From: Microglena sp. YARC
Lineage: Eukaryota > Chlorophyta > Chlorophyceae > Chlamydomonadales > Chlamydomonadaceae
Length of the DNA stretch: 64,000 nt
Direction: 5' to 3'
Assembly: GCA_022414725.1 (NCBI GenBank)
Contig: CM039466.1
Span: forward strand, 36,356,447 to 36,420,446
Shown here: piece by piece, positions 18,993-28,560 of the stretch
How positions within the stretch are numbered: the stretch's first letter is position 1
Layout: each line of letters starts with the position of its first letter
Program-made: the position numbers and the translations under genes
The notes under the pieces: generated by a model
The model's input: the letters and a program-made list of their open reading frames with translations, nothing else
Database searches by the model: none
Told to the model about the DNA's origin: nothing

Positions 18993-20042
18993 TCACACAT
19001 CAGTGGACACCGCTTCATCATCTTCCTTGTAGATCGGCGTCCTCATTTTGTAATTCCCGAACCCTAGCTTTGATAGTATCGTCTCCGATGTGGAAAAAGG
19101 TCCCTTGTTATATATCGATTTCACGTCCGATATGTTGATGGCGTAGTTGAATATGTCAAACTTGGTGATGTACCCCTTCAGCCCTGCGCTACCCGCCATG
19201 CTTCCTATAGAGAGGTCCCCGGAGTGCGGAATGATTAGGGGCTTCATGTTAGGTTTCTGCATGTCGAGGACGTTCTCGATCGTGTATAGTTCTCCGTCCA
19301 TCAGGATGGTCATGATGTTATCCTTGACGATGAGCGCGAACTGTACCCAACGCTGCAGAGGTACGTACTCGACCGTAGCGTTCAGGAATTGGGACGTATT
19401 GTCCCGGACAGCTCCTAGGGTCGCATTCGTGTTAGATACATTGGTTCGTACGGAGAAATGCAGAGAATTGGTCTTGGCGTCCATGTACACGATGGGGGAC
19501 GCACTTCCATAGCTCATGTCAAATCCACGTGTGAAGATCAGCTTTGGCAATGATGTTATGTCGAATGAGCTTGTGTACAGCCAGAAACTGTATGTGAACA
19601 CGATGCCGTTCTTTGATGAAGGGATTTTGGTCGAGCTGTACACGAACGGCTTTGACAAACTCCCGCCCGCGTACAACTTGAACGGTTTTTTTAGTATTTC
19701 CTGGCTGATGAGGTTCTTGCGTGTGATGCGGCGAGCGATGTAGATCAACAGTAGAATGGTTAGTATAATGATCAAAATACCATTAGTATCATCTTGTTCG
19801 CTTGGGTTCCGTAGAGACCGTCCTTCACATGGGACATCAACATCCAATGTTCCATGCCATAGGATCGGCCTTGCTAACATTCGGATCGGCCTTTCTAACC
19901 TTCGGTCTCTGTTGAGAATTTGACATTCGGTGTATTTATTAACAGAATAATAACACGAAACATTTTTCTTAAACGATGAATATTGGGGCTTTTCTCGGAA
20001 CACGATAATTCCAAAACGTTGCCCGAGCACAACACTGTTCAT
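18993..20042 (-). CDS. LamG-domain membrane protein, up to 349 aa
   Basis: Frame from ATG 20042 to TGA 18993; an internal ATG (19880) is a possible start closer to the anchor. A single transmembrane helix (GILIIILTILLLIYIARRI, about residues 88-106) is followed by a LamG/concanavalin-like jelly roll: NGIVFTYSFWLYTSSFDI, MDAKTNSLHFSVRTNVS, EYVPLQRWVQFALIVKDNI, MTILMDGELYTIENVL, GSAGLKGYITKFDIFNYAI. This pattern is frequent in phycodna- and mimivirus-like surface proteins. It is the uninterrupted counterpart of the LamG gene at 11.8-13.6 kb. Probably displayed on the virion or infected-cell membrane. Confidence 0.7.
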   Translation of the reverse strand: MNSVVLGQRFGIIVFREKPQYSSFKKNVSCYYSVNKYTECQILNRDRRLERPIRMLARPILWHGTLDVDVPCEGRSLRNPSEQDDTNGILIIILTILLLIYIARRITRKNLISQEILKKPFKLYAGGSLSKPFVYSSTKIPSSKNGIVFTYSFWLYTSSFDITSLPKLIFTRGFDMSYGSASPIVYMDAKTNSLHFSVRTNVSNTNATLGAVRDNTSQFLNATVEYVPLQRWVQFALIVKDNIMTILMDGELYTIENVLDMQKPNMKPLIIPHSGDLSIGSMAGSAGLKGYITKFDIFNYAINISDVKSIYNKGPFSTSETILSKLGFGNYKMRTPIYKEDDEAVSTDV

Positions 20043-20089
20043 AAAAAAAATGTCCCAGTTTATTTAAGAACAAAATCTGTCGCAGTAGC

Positions 20090-20597
20090 ATGTCCTCCTC
20101 GTCGTATAGCGAGACATCATCTTTTTGATAGTCACACAGGTTACCTACTGTTGCCTTTTACTCAGGCGTCTGCGTGTCACAATTCCACGCGGTGGAACTT
20201 CGCAAGTGACAACGCATTCGAAACCCCTGCCCCCTTCACCAAGCAATTTGGTGGTCCGGGTGCGTCTATGAAGCATTCTCAGAACGACGTCGTGATGTCC
20301 GGTGGGCGCCAGTTCACCGACTACCGTCCCCACGACGTCACTCAACTACAGGGGCGTAAGGCGATGTCCTCCACACAAGAGTTCCGACAGATGCGGCTTC
20401 GCGAAGGTGAGGCCATTTGCGAGAAGGAGCGCTTATCGGCGCATAGAAACGTTTCGGCCACCTGCAAGTTCGGTCCTAATGATATAGGGACTATGGTCCC
20501 TGAGCAAGACGTTTTCGTATGCAACAAGATCGGTTGCGAGCGCGTGGACACGCCTTACTCATGTTTGGGTATCGGGACGGGGCGTCGAGTAGGATAA
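20090..20597 (+). CDS. Conserved-looking small viral protein, ~168 aa, frameshift in a T5 run
   Basis: The frame ending at 20597 (HNSTRWNFASDNAFETPAPF ... GCERVDTPYSCLGIGTGRRVG) has no ATG until 20269. ATG 20090 opens MSSSSYSETSSF and then stops at TGATAG. A one-base difference in the T5 run at about 20128-20132 would join it to the downstream frame (DSHTGYLLLPFTQASACHN). One gene with a single homopolymer indel is the simplest reading. Cys- and Gly-rich, no membrane segment, no recognised domain. A TTTATTTAAGAACAA motif lies about 20 bp upstream of the ATG. Confidence 0.6.
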
Positions 20598-20690
20598 GAT
20601 TTTTTAAATTTTTATTTTAAGGGCTGCTACATCCTTGTTGAATGCGCGACACCTCCTTGCACGTTCGCCAGTGCATCGTGGGTATGGGGT

Positions 20691-21361
20691 TCACGAAATT
20701 ATTGGGTCGTACTCTGCATCCCCTGAGCACCTTGGGGTCTGCCATTTGGGCGAGCTTTGTTCGGGGCTCTCGTTTTTTCTAGGAGGCAGGAACACCGTCT
20801 GGTCGAGTGGGACCGATACTAGAGGTCGGTGATTGTCCTTTGTGAGGATAGTGGTATCGATGCCAGACTCGAACTCTTGGATGGCGTGTTCTTGAGGGTT
20901 GCGGCACAGCCACTGCCACCTGTTCCAACCGGTTCCCCTAAGGGTGCTTGAGGGGTTATTCAAACGTGTGTCTTGCAAGTCGAGAACAACTGACGAGCAG
21001 TCGGGGGATGTGCGATACTCGGCACATTCCGGTGTACCTTTCTGGAATTGGCATGCGGGCGACCTGGATGCCTTCCTTGTGATGCAAGGAGTTCGGAGTC
21101 GATGTCCACCATGAGCCGGTTCCCGCATTCTGTGTGCCCGGACGTGCCCATGACCATGCGAGCGTCACTCGCTAAGCAGGGGGTGCAGTGCGTCGCCGGG
21201 GTCTCAAGTTGGTATGATCCGGGTCCTCGGGACTGTCCTAGGTCTACGCGGTAGGATCCTTTGTCGTACTTGAGATGGTTGAATGACGACAGTAGCGGAT
21301 GCTGTCTGCGCTGTGCCTCGTCAAAAAAGTCGGACGAAGGGCATACTGATAGGGTAGACAT
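20691..21361 (-). CDS. Conserved-looking viral protein, ~220 aa, one frame break
   Basis: ATG 21361 (MSTLSVCPSSDFFDEAQRRQ) reads a Gly/Pro-rich N-terminal part with Cys (ATHCTPCLASDARMVM). Near 21090-21110 the frame must shift to continue as CQFQKGTPECAEYRTSPDCS ... GWNRWQWLCRNPQEHAIQEF ... LTKDNHRPLVSVPLDQTVFL, ending TGA/TAA at 20691. The NRWxWLC-NPQ and KDNHRP stretches have the look of a conserved giant-virus family whose function I do not know. The two frames have no overlap of plausible coding, supporting one gene. Start ATG 21361 is preferred over upstream alternatives because of its clean N-terminus. Confidence 0.55.
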
Positions 21362-21428
21362 GATGATATGTTTAGAAGAACAACATATTTTTTTTGGCAT
21401 GTTCACGCTCCATGTTCTTCTTGCAATT

Positions 21429-21540
21429 AATGTGCGTTCCTGCCTCCCGGAGGATTTTTTGAAATTTCTACTCAGAATTTAGAGCCTACGGAACGACACG
21501 CTAGCATGAGATATCAGCAACGAGGAATCAAATTCGCTTT
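21429..21540. repeat. MITE family A, partial copy
   Basis: Starts AATGTGCGTTCCTGCCTCCC and continues for about 110 bp matching, in reverse, the right half of the MITE at 31514-31683 (GGAGGATTTTTTGAAAT, TACTCAGAATTTAGAGCC, CGCTAGC). The other end is missing. The following 21540-21742 holds no gene, only a short duplicated CATCTCGCCGTCAGGAGAAC pair. Confidence 0.6.
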
Positions 21541-21742
21541 GCAGTCAGCATCTTGATGAATTAGCCTACGTGTCTGACATGTTCGATGCCTCATCTCGCC
21601 GTCAGGAGAACAAGAGCTCATCTCGCCGTCAGGAGAACAAGAGACACACACGCACGCACGCACGCAAACGGAGGGGGGAATTGTGAAGAAAAAATGTAGT
21701 ATCAAAAAAAGGGGGTTACTAACTAACTGACTGACTGAATGA

Positions 21743-22551
21743 CTAAAGCTGGCTGAGGGACAGGGAGCAAAGCTCAATTGAGAGATCTATAGCAGCGCGC
21801 TTCTTAGCGAGGTAAGACTCACGCTGGGAGGGAGTCTGGGTCATGCACGCGATGTGCGAGCACTTGCCCGTGGTAAAGTGGGGGCCACCATTGCAGTCGC
21901 TCAAGAGAACCTGGCGACGGCTGCACGGGTTGCCGTGAATGGTGACGGCACTGCATCCCAGGGTGGGGGAGTACCCCACGATGGTCAGATCGCCGTGTTT
22001 GGAGCCAACAGGAAGCTCGTTCTTCAGAGGGGCCCCGCAACGACCAACACGACCGGAGGCCAAGGAGGAGGAGGGGGGACCCGTTGATAACGAGACACCA
22101 GAAGCAGCAGGAACAGCCGGAGCAGGAGACTTGGTAACACCGGAACTCTCCTCCGACATGCGAACGTCCTCGGTGGGGCCGTCGTCCTCTGGGAGGGCAA
22201 GGGCACTGGCGATGGAAAGCAAGGCGGAAGGAGCAGGAGCAGCAGAAGCAGCAGACGCAGCAGCGATGGCAGCGACGGCAATAGGGAGAAGCATTGCCTG
22301 TAAAGGCTTTTTCTCCCCCCGGCGGGTTTCTCTTCGAGAAACTTAGCGTACGCATTTTTCATTGCGCAGACAGGGTCTGCGAGGCACGCAGGAATGAGGG
22401 GAAATGAAATTATCTTGTTGCACATGTCCTTCAATTGAGGGACATTGAGTTTGTCGGATATCTTCGTTCGGTCCTTCGCTTGGACAACTTTTAATATACC
22501 GGAATTCTTCACGAATGATGTGAAATCGGTAGACATGTTGTTTGTAGACAT
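21743..22551 (-). CDS. Hypothetical protein with Ala-rich segment and Cys-rich C-terminus, ~265 aa, one frame break
   Basis: ATG 22551 (MSTNNMSTDFTSFVKNSGIL) opens an 83-residue charged N-terminal region ending KFLEEKPAGG. At the G6/A5 runs near 22308-22322 a one-base shift connects to a frame with an Ala-rich hydrophobic stretch (MLLPIAVAAIAAASAASAAP). That frame continues into a Ser/Pro linker and a Cys-containing domain (TIVGYSPTLGCSAVTIHGNP ... DCNGGPHFTTGKCSHIACM). Without the shift the Ala-rich segment would look like a signal peptide of a separate 183-aa protein. A (GTT)10 microsatellite sits just upstream of the start. Confidence 0.45.
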
Positions 22552-22552
22552 T

Positions 22553-22585
<33 letters not shown>

Positions 22586-22616
22586 CAAAGGAAGGAAAAA
22601 GGCGTCAATTTTTTTT

Positions 22617-23031
22617 TTAGCATGGAAATTGCTCAGATAAAAACAACAAATAGGGTTTAAGCGGATGTAGGCAAAGAAGAGTCAACATCAGACAACAAAC
22701 AATGGACGTTGTACGCAGAACAATTATCAACATACCATCGTCTTTCTTCCGATGAAAATTATCTGCATCCGCAACAGTAATAGACCACAAAATACGCTTC
22801 AATCTCTTAGTCAGGATAGCGTTATTCGCCTTCAACACTGCAAGCTTTTTTTGTATATTTAATACGAGATGATAAGATACTGATCTCGCGTTGAGATTCT
22901 GCAATACTATTTCTAGATTCTGCAATATCCTTGTTCAATCCTACAATCGCCTGATAGTATAACATAACCATAGTAACACCAATGGTTGAAATTATTATCG
23001 TTCCGATACCTACATAAGAGTTTATACCCAT
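22617..23031 (-). CDS. Membrane-anchored coiled-coil protein, ~137 aa, frameshift in an A7 run
   Basis: ATG 23031 begins MGINSYVGIGTIIISTIGVTMVML, an N-terminal transmembrane segment, followed by heptads (GLNKDIAESRNSIAESQREI). The frame stops soon after an A7 run (about 22849-22855). The neighbouring frame continues the heptads (LAVLKANNAILTKRLKRILW) and adds a second hydrophobic stretch (MLIIVLRTTSIVCCLMLTLL). The join is inferred from the continuing coiled coil. No family recognised. Confidence 0.45.
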
Positions 23032-23126
23032 CTCTTCTTAAAACTAATAAAAATATATAAAGGATTCCGACGAGGTTTACACGGGTTTAGGGACATTTCT
23101 ACATGCATGTATACACAATTCTGTAT

Positions 23127-23796
23127 TTATTCTTCCCGCTCGACCAGGAGTGTGTCCAGGTCCCTCTTCTCTCTGGGGTCCACAAACGTTGTCTGGGGAA
23201 CCGTGTAAGCGGCATGGTAATCGAACATTTCTTGAGGGGCATCCACGCTGAAATCCACATTGCCATCACTTGAAATCTTCGAAAGTTGCAACATGAGATC
23301 TCTAACGATGAACGGACGAAATTCGGAAATGTCTCCATTCCCAATGTCACCTTGATCATCGTTATCACCTTGATCATCGTTATCACCTTGATCATCTCCA
23401 TACCCTCCCGGGAGTGTGCAAGCGACGTAGTCAGTGTTTGTTCTTGCCTCCACGATAAAGGCTTCGTTGTCGAATGGGGGATGTCCATTTGTTGATGTTG
23501 ACAATTATTTGAGACGAAGCATTCTTTGATAATATCCTCAAATTTCACTATGGATTCCATTCGTGTTTCTGAAAGGGCGACGTTACGCATACCTGCGCGG
23601 ACAACATCGTACGATCGTTGAAGAGTGATCATGTCTTCGGTATTCCCCCCTTGTCCGGGTGGCATAGCAAGCTAAGTTCGAAATATCGCTTGCGTATTTC
23701 CGCCAACGAATCGGAGCCGCCGCTGCATAACTGTTCCTTAGGGATACCGAAAAGGGCGTATGGGTCCACGATGGAAGTTGTCGGTTCCAATGACAT
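23127..23796 (-). CDS. J-domain (DnaJ-like) co-chaperone protein, ~222 aa, two frame breaks
   Basis: ATG 23796 (MSLEPTTSIVDPYALFGIPK) begins a J domain: helix I DPYALFGIP, helix II EIRKRYFELSLLCHPDKGG with the diagnostic HPD, then, after a shift at the C6 run near 23648, helix III (DMITLQRSYDVV). A second shift near 23500 leads to a C-terminal part (NGHPPFDNEAFIVEARTNTD) with an imperfect 18-bp repeat coding DDQGDN, ending at 23127. J proteins stimulate Hsp70; viral ones may recruit host chaperones. The HPD motif makes the domain call firm; the rest is unassigned. Confidence 0.65.
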
Positions 23797-23907
23797 GTTG
23801 AAAGAATGAATTAATAAAGAGTGTAAATAAATGGAACAATAAAGTTTCAATGAAAGAGACGTTAGGGAAGAAACTATCGGTGCACTTACTAACATCTATC
23901 TGGTTTC

Positions 23908-24831
23908 ATGGACGGATTTCTCAAACAAGTGGCTGATCTCAGTGCCACAGAGCACATCGAAATCTTCAATATTCTGAAGCACTGCCCCACGACGCGATAC
24001 ATGCAGAATGCGAACGGAACTTTCGTGGATATGGCCAGTATTCCCCAGGACGTTATGGGATCCATTACACGTTTCGTCGAGTACTGTCATCAGAATAAGG
24101 GTATGATGGACGACTACAACAACCGCCTTGCAGAATGCCGCCTGAACCAAGACTTCGATCGCCTTCCTAAATACGAGGCAATTGTTAACCTGCCTATGCG
24201 TTCGAATTCAGACACACATATCGACGCAATCAAGGAATCCAATAAGAACGGACGCAAGGGTGGCGGTGACGATGATGTTGAAGACGACTCTGAAGATGTC
24301 GACGACTCTAAAGACGTAGATGAAGCTGATGATCTCGATGACGATGTCGATGTCGATGTCGATGTCGATGTCGATGTCGATGTAGATGTAGATGTAGATG
24401 TCGATGGTGAGGAAGATGATGATGATGTCGACGATGATGATGTTGATGTTGATGTTGATGTTGATGTTGATGTCGATGTCGATGTCGATGTCGATGTCGA
24501 TGTCGATGTCGATGTCGATGTCGATGTCGATGTCGATGTCGATGTCGATGTCGATGATGTTGATGATGTCGATGATGTCGAGGAAGATGATGATGGTGTA
24601 GTTGATTCGAAGTCTGTCGATACTCCGTCCATTGTTGTGGATAAAGATGATGTGGCTAATGATTCACGCTTGGATGAGGCACCTCAAGTTGCATCGATGT
24701 TGCAGACCGTCACTCGAAGAATGACCACAAGCAAGTTTCACCTTGCCAAGAAGAGGCTCACTCGTAAGAAGACCGGTCGTGTGGAGATGTCGGAATTTCT
24801 CGAACCCGAGGAGTACGACATGTCTTCATGA
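23908..24831 (+). CDS. NET-like domain protein with Asp-Val repeat and basic tail, 307 aa
   Basis: ATG 23908 to TGA. Residues 1-75 (LSATEHIEIFNILKHCP ... NGTFVDMASIPQDVMGSITR) resemble a small helical viral domain related in layout to NET/BET C-terminal domains; this is a pattern judgement. Residues 110-235 are an extreme acidic tract, largely (DV)n encoded by GATGTC hexamers. The last 60 residues turn basic (RRMTTSKFHLAKKRLTRKKT). Such charge-partitioned proteins often interact with DNA or histone-like partners; inferred only. Repeat length is likely variable between strains or reads. Confidence 0.65.
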   Translation: MDGFLKQVADLSATEHIEIFNILKHCPTTRYMQNANGTFVDMASIPQDVMGSITRFVEYCHQNKGMMDDYNNRLAECRLNQDFDRLPKYEAIVNLPMRSNSDTHIDAIKESNKNGRKGGGDDDVEDDSEDVDDSKDVDEADDLDDDVDVDVDVDVDVDVDVDVDVDGEEDDDDVDDDDVDVDVDVDVDVDVDVDVDVDVDVDVDVDVDVDVDVDVDDVDDVDDVEEDDDGVVDSKSVDTPSIVVDKDDVANDSRLDEAPQVASMLQTVTRRMTTSKFHLAKKRLTRKKTGRVEMSEFLEPEEYDMSS

Positions 24832-24917
24832 TCGTACTTTTAAGAACGTGTACGGTGTCGTGTGATTTTTAGTGCGTCTGTTGCGTTCACAAAGAGTCTG
24901 GTCCAAGTGTAACAATC

Positions 24918-25850
24918 ATGATTGATCTTACTCAAGTTCGATGTCTCACATTCGGGGGCGTCGGGTTTCTAGGAGGGTTGCAAATCGGATGCATCAAGTA
25001 TTTTGAAGAGGCGGGAATCATAAATCAGATAGACACCTTCGTAGGGTCTTCTTCAGGATCCATTGTGTCTCTCGGTGTAATATTGGGGTTGTCTAGCCAT
25101 GACATGATTTGTGTGTTCAAAAACATGCAGTTACCAGAACTTAATTGTATAGACCAAGTATTCGAGACGAGGGGATTTGACGATGGTTCTTTCCTATTTT
25201 CCATGGTACAAGACATTCTCTCCTACAGGTCATTTCCTTGTAACACTACATTCGCCGAGTTGCGTACGCGTACTGGGAAAGACCTTGTTGTAAATGTGGT
25301 CAACTTGACAGACAACATTATGGATTCTTTCTCATTTGATTCTCACCCCGACATGGAGGTCCGCTTGGCGATTCGCATGTCGTGCGCTTTGCCCATCATT
25401 TTCACACCTGTGACATTTGAGGGAAAGATTTACATTGACGGGTGTTGCTACAAGGGAGTGCACGTTCCTAAGCATGTAGAGGAGAAACTGAGGCGGGGTG
25501 ATTGCGGTAAGAACCTCATACTACGTATCAATAATATCATGAATATACCGGATGAGAAATACGGTGACGACTTCATCTCCTTCATCATTCGAGTGGCCAA
25601 CTCGTTCGCGCTTTTCGCATACCGTGAAATGGACAACTTACTCTCACATGAGGTATCCGCATGTACCACAATTATTGTCGATCTCAACATGGAACCCGGA
25701 TTTGTCTTAGAGGATATCGTCACGTTTGACAGGAACGATGTAGAATCCCTTGTCGCTAGAGGTTATGATACCATCCGTAGAAACATTGCCCCCCTCACGA
25801 CGATTGAAGATTCAGAAGGCAAGGTGGAAAACGACGAATGTGACAGCTAG
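24918..25850 (+). CDS. Patatin-like phospholipase, 310 aa
   Basis: ATG 24918 (MIDLTQVRCLTFGGVGFLGG). The oxyanion-hole loop GGVGFLGG at about residues 13-20, the nucleophile elbow GSSSGS (about 43-48) and the catalytic Asp in YIDGCC (about 174) form the complete Ser-Asp dyad of patatin/iPLA2-type lipases. Length and domain order match the viral patatin family common in Nucleocytoviricota. The enzyme would hydrolyse acyl chains of phospholipids, possibly to remodel membranes in assembly or entry; role inferred. The 3' end overlaps the convergent gene at 25812 by 39 bp. Confidence 0.88.
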   Translation: MIDLTQVRCLTFGGVGFLGGLQIGCIKYFEEAGIINQIDTFVGSSSGSIVSLGVILGLSSHDMICVFKNMQLPELNCIDQVFETRGFDDGSFLFSMVQDILSYRSFPCNTTFAELRTRTGKDLVVNVVNLTDNIMDSFSFDSHPDMEVRLAIRMSCALPIIFTPVTFEGKIYIDGCCYKGVHVPKHVEEKLRRGDCGKNLILRINNIMNIPDEKYGDDFISFIIRVANSFALFAYREMDNLLSHEVSACTTIIVDLNMEPGFVLEDIVTFDRNDVESLVARGYDTIRRNIAPLTTIEDSEGKVENDECDS

Positions 25851-26345
25851 ACTTATCAGTATGATACCGACATATATCTTCCGTTCCCCTCCTACGAACG
25901 AGTGAACGATCGCCCTGCTATAAGCAGGGATACCTTTTGTTCCTGATATCGACACTTTGTGAGAGGAAGAGACAATATCCTCGATTATGAATCGAATAGT
26001 CTCTACCAACTTTACTAGAATCACATGCAAGGGTTGTTGTACAAAAGAACGCTTCGACAGATCTGTCAATCTTGCATGATTGACGACTCTGTTTACATTG
26101 TCAATCACTCGTTCCTCCTTCAGCATCAACTCGCTGAAAACGTCACCTCCCGGAACGGAAAATTTGGAAGATGAATCATTTGCATTCAAAAGACTAGAGA
26201 AGGAATACGGACCTGCCACTGGCCCATCTACAATCAATGATCCTACAGTCTTCTTACTGTTCCTATTGGTAGTAGTGTTATTCGACGGAGGAGCACCTTC
26301 TGAATTCCTTTGTTTAGATCGGTTTTGATGGTTTTGAAGCATCAT
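25812..26345 (-). CDS. Tail-anchored membrane protein, ~177 aa
   Basis: Frame from ATG 26345 (MMLQNHQNRSKQ) to the stop at 25812. The N-terminal 35 residues are Asn/Gln/Ser-rich. A helical middle (GGDVFSELMLKEERVIDNVN ... HVILVKLVETIRFIIEDIVS) precedes a C-terminal transmembrane helix (YVGIILISLAVTFVVFHLAF). An upstream ATG in another frame near 26398 (MNAKKEYDDVRVLVGDTDDA) could be the real start if one base is missing near 26340. No homologue recognised. Confidence 0.5.
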   Translation of the reverse strand: MMLQNHQNRSKQRNSEGAPPSNNTTTNRNSKKTVGSLIVDGPVAGPYSFSSLLNANDSSSKFSVPGGDVFSELMLKEERVIDNVNRVVNHARLTDLSKRSFVQQPLHVILVKLVETIRFIIEDIVSSSHKVSISGTKGIPAYSRAIVHSFVGGERKIYVGIILISLAVTFVVFHLAF

Positions 26346-26496
26346 CAGTATCACCGACAAGCACCCTTACGTCATCATATTCTTTTTTAGCGTTCATATC
26401 AGTTGAATAAACAAAGAAGATGACCGGTTTGTCACTCGTACTTCTTTACACATAAGTCATTTTTTTTGAGTTTTTACAACCAAATCACTTCCACAT

Positions 26497-26900
26497 TTAA
26501 CGTCCGTTGAATTCTTCCACGTCGAGGTCTTCTTCAACTTCTTCAGGTACGTCTTTTTCAGGTACTCCTTCTTTCAGATACTCTCCTTCTTCGTCTTCAG
26601 ATACTCCTCCTTCTTCAGATACTCCTCCTTCTTCAGATACTCCTTTCTTCAGATACTTCCTTCTTCAGATACTCCTCTTCTTCTTCAGTCTCCTCCTTCT
26701 TCGTCTTCAACACCTTCCGACTCTGGATTTTCTCCTCCCACGTTCAGTCCATCTGAGGGATCATCTGTTTGATATTGTTCTGTCTCTGCAAGAAGTCTCT
26801 GGAACGCACCTAGTATCTGGACATTGGTTTCGTTAGCTGTCTTCAGTTCAGTTATAATAGATGCTAACAGTTCGAGTTGTTGCGATGAATCACTTTCCAT
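26497..26900 (-). CDS. Short coiled-coil protein with acidic Glu-Gly-Val repeat tail, frame broken in the repeats
   Basis: ATG 26900 (MESDSSQQLELLASIITELK) opens a helical segment of about 50 residues and an acidic stretch (NPESEGVEDEEGGD). Below 26690 the DNA is an 18-21-bp tandem repeat (GAAGAAGGAGGAGTATCT) whose best frame (EGGVSEEGGVSEDEEG ... EEVEEDLDVEEFNGR) ends at TAA 26497. At least one indel within the repeats separates the two. The repeat makes both assembly and frame uncertain. Confidence 0.4.
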
Positions 26901-26961
26901 ATTATTCCCTTTTCTTTTTACGCTATTTTTTTTATTCTCGAATTGGGGACGGAAACCGCGA

Positions 26962-28257
26962 TTAAAATGGGCGTTCCTGCGGATTAAATTGGGAGTAAAT
27001 TGGTGCATTGATTTCTTCTGTCGTGAAGCTTGTTCGGATCTGTGACAGTTGGATGGTCGCGTCCGATATAGTCATGATACAGTCGGTGTTGTTTGAGGCA
27101 TGTAATACCGGAGTTTCTTTGTGGGGGTCGAATGACCCAATCGGCATTTGTTCGATAGTGACGAGATTTCTGACGAACCCAGATAGCTTGTTTATGACTT
27201 TTTTGCTGGTGATTGAGCTTGATCCTAATGCGGCGATGACAAGTCCTAGGCTGTAGAGGTCGCTTTTCGATACGAGCATGTTGAGTAGGTCGCACCTCCA
27301 GTTTTTGTTTCCTGCTTGTCGTTTGTGTGCGTGTGTGGCTTTGAGAGGCTCCCATGATTTGCGTATAGTGCGTGCGGTGATGTCTTGGGGGATGAGTATG
27401 CTTTTGCTTTGGAAGTAGGCAAACGAGCTATCGAATGTTTGTGCTGAAACGCTAAATGGGGACGCGTACAGATCGGTTACTACAGACATGTCTAACGAGT
27501 TCAGTGCAACGTGATCAGGAATTTGCACCATTGTATCGTAGTCTGCCAAGCGCACAATGATAGATCCGTCTGGCATGTCCTTCCATAGGATGTTGTTCAA
27601 CTTGACATCTCCGTGGTGGAAGAATCCGTACAATGAAAAGTAAGAGAGTGTGTCTAGAACCGCTTCTGCTACATCGAGAATTCGCCCTAGCGTGAGCTTC
27701 TTTGTGAACTCTTTTGACCCTAAATCACCTGTGAACCGCCTCAGGACAGGATAGATTCCTTTGCTAGTGCGTATGCATAGTGTTACAATGTAGGTGTCAT
27801 TCACGTGCATGGACGTGAATGCGTCTACAGGTTTGTGTCTGGCTATGACTCCGAGTTTGAATATTTTCCAGAGCATGTTCCATTCCGGCATGCTCTTTAT
27901 GAATGAGTGTACGGAGGATTGCGTGTACTTTGTTTTCTTTGACGGCGTCGTTTCGTTCCACAGTTTAGTGAGGATAGACGTGAGACAATCGGCGTCGAGG
28001 TTATCAGGCGCACGTCTATTACTGATGTTTTTGAATTTCCTTATGACGACTTCTTTGCTAGGGTACGCATGTGTCAGTGTCTTGAGACTGTTGTACCTAA
28101 CCGACAACAGTTCTCCTGTGTGTACGTTGAACGTGTCCACGACGAATACGTCTCCCTCCGACTGCACATCATTTTTAAGGAGTTCGATCTCGAAAATGAC
28201 GTTGAAACCTCCCTCGTTAATAATATTTCCTTTGCTCATTGTTTGGATTCGTTTCAT
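26962..28257 (-). CDS. Protein kinase-like protein, ~431 aa
   Basis: Start set at ATG 28257 (MKRIQTMSKGNIINEGGFNV), because upstream residues of the longer frame are antisense to another gene. The N-lobe starts with GNIINEGGFNVIFEIEL (glycine-loop-like). The catalytic loop FHHGDVKLNNILW (HxD...K..N) and a DYD variant of DFG (RLADYDTMVQI) are clear, followed by a plausible activation/APE region and a C-lobe SDLYSLGLVIAALG. It should be an active or near-active Ser/Thr kinase; DYD instead of DFG is common in viral kinases. The last codons (PQERPF) are read from a MITE family A end at 26965. Confidence 0.8.
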   Translation of the reverse strand: MKRIQTMSKGNIINEGGFNVIFEIELLKNDVQSEGDVFVVDTFNVHTGELLSVRYNSLKTLTHAYPSKEVVIRKFKNISNRRAPDNLDADCLTSILTKLWNETTPSKKTKYTQSSVHSFIKSMPEWNMLWKIFKLGVIARHKPVDAFTSMHVNDTYIVTLCIRTSKGIYPVLRRFTGDLGSKEFTKKLTLGRILDVAEAVLDTLSYFSLYGFFHHGDVKLNNILWKDMPDGSIIVRLADYDTMVQIPDHVALNSLDMSVVTDLYASPFSVSAQTFDSSFAYFQSKSILIPQDITARTIRKSWEPLKATHAHKRQAGNKNWRCDLLNMLVSKSDLYSLGLVIAALGSSSITSKKVINKLSGFVRNLVTIEQMPIGSFDPHKETPVLHASNNTDCIMTISDATIQLSQIRTSFTTEEINAPIYSQFNPQERPF

Positions 28258-28312
28258 TCTTAAATTAAAAAAAAACCATGAATCAAGAGAACGAACGACC
28301 ACGTGTACAGGG

Positions 28313-28555
28313 ATGGGTAAGATAATTGTGTTGATCTCTTTCGCTATGTTGATATCTTTCAACCTATACAGTTTCGAGACGATCATGCGCATGCGTAAGG
28401 ATATCGCCCTAATTCTCCGGAGATTGCCGGGAGATATTGTAAAGAAGCAAGATGCAAAAAATGAGGAGGAGAGGGGGGGGATAGTGGTGGGGCGAAGCCG
28501 ATGATCGTCAAAGGAATGACAGACATCTTCAAAAAGGTGGTCCAACAAGTTCAGT
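28313..28555 (+). CDS. Small signal-anchored protein, 63-80 aa, frameshift in a G8 run
   Basis: ATG 28313 (MGKIIVLISFAMLISFNLYS) gives an N-terminal hydrophobic anchor, then a basic helix (MRMRKDIALILRRLPGDIVK). The visible frame ends at 28504 right after a G8 run. In the next frame coding-like sequence continues (AKPMIVKGMTDIFKKVVQQV) to TGA 28555. Divergent from the kinase gene with about 55 bp between starts. Confidence 0.4.
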
Positions 28556-28560
28556 GAAGT

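Noticed and set aside
20090..20166. Spliceosomal intron at the start of the 20.1-kb gene
   Set aside because: The available GT donor (after 14 nt) is out of phase with the acceptor before ASACHN; a one-base change in the T5 run explains the frame better.
24114..24632. Antisense Ser/Thr repeat protein opposite the Asp-Val tract, and similar frames at 2364 and 41760
   Set aside because: Mirror frames of hexamer or 33-bp repeats; the plus-strand genes have non-repeat domains and proper starts.
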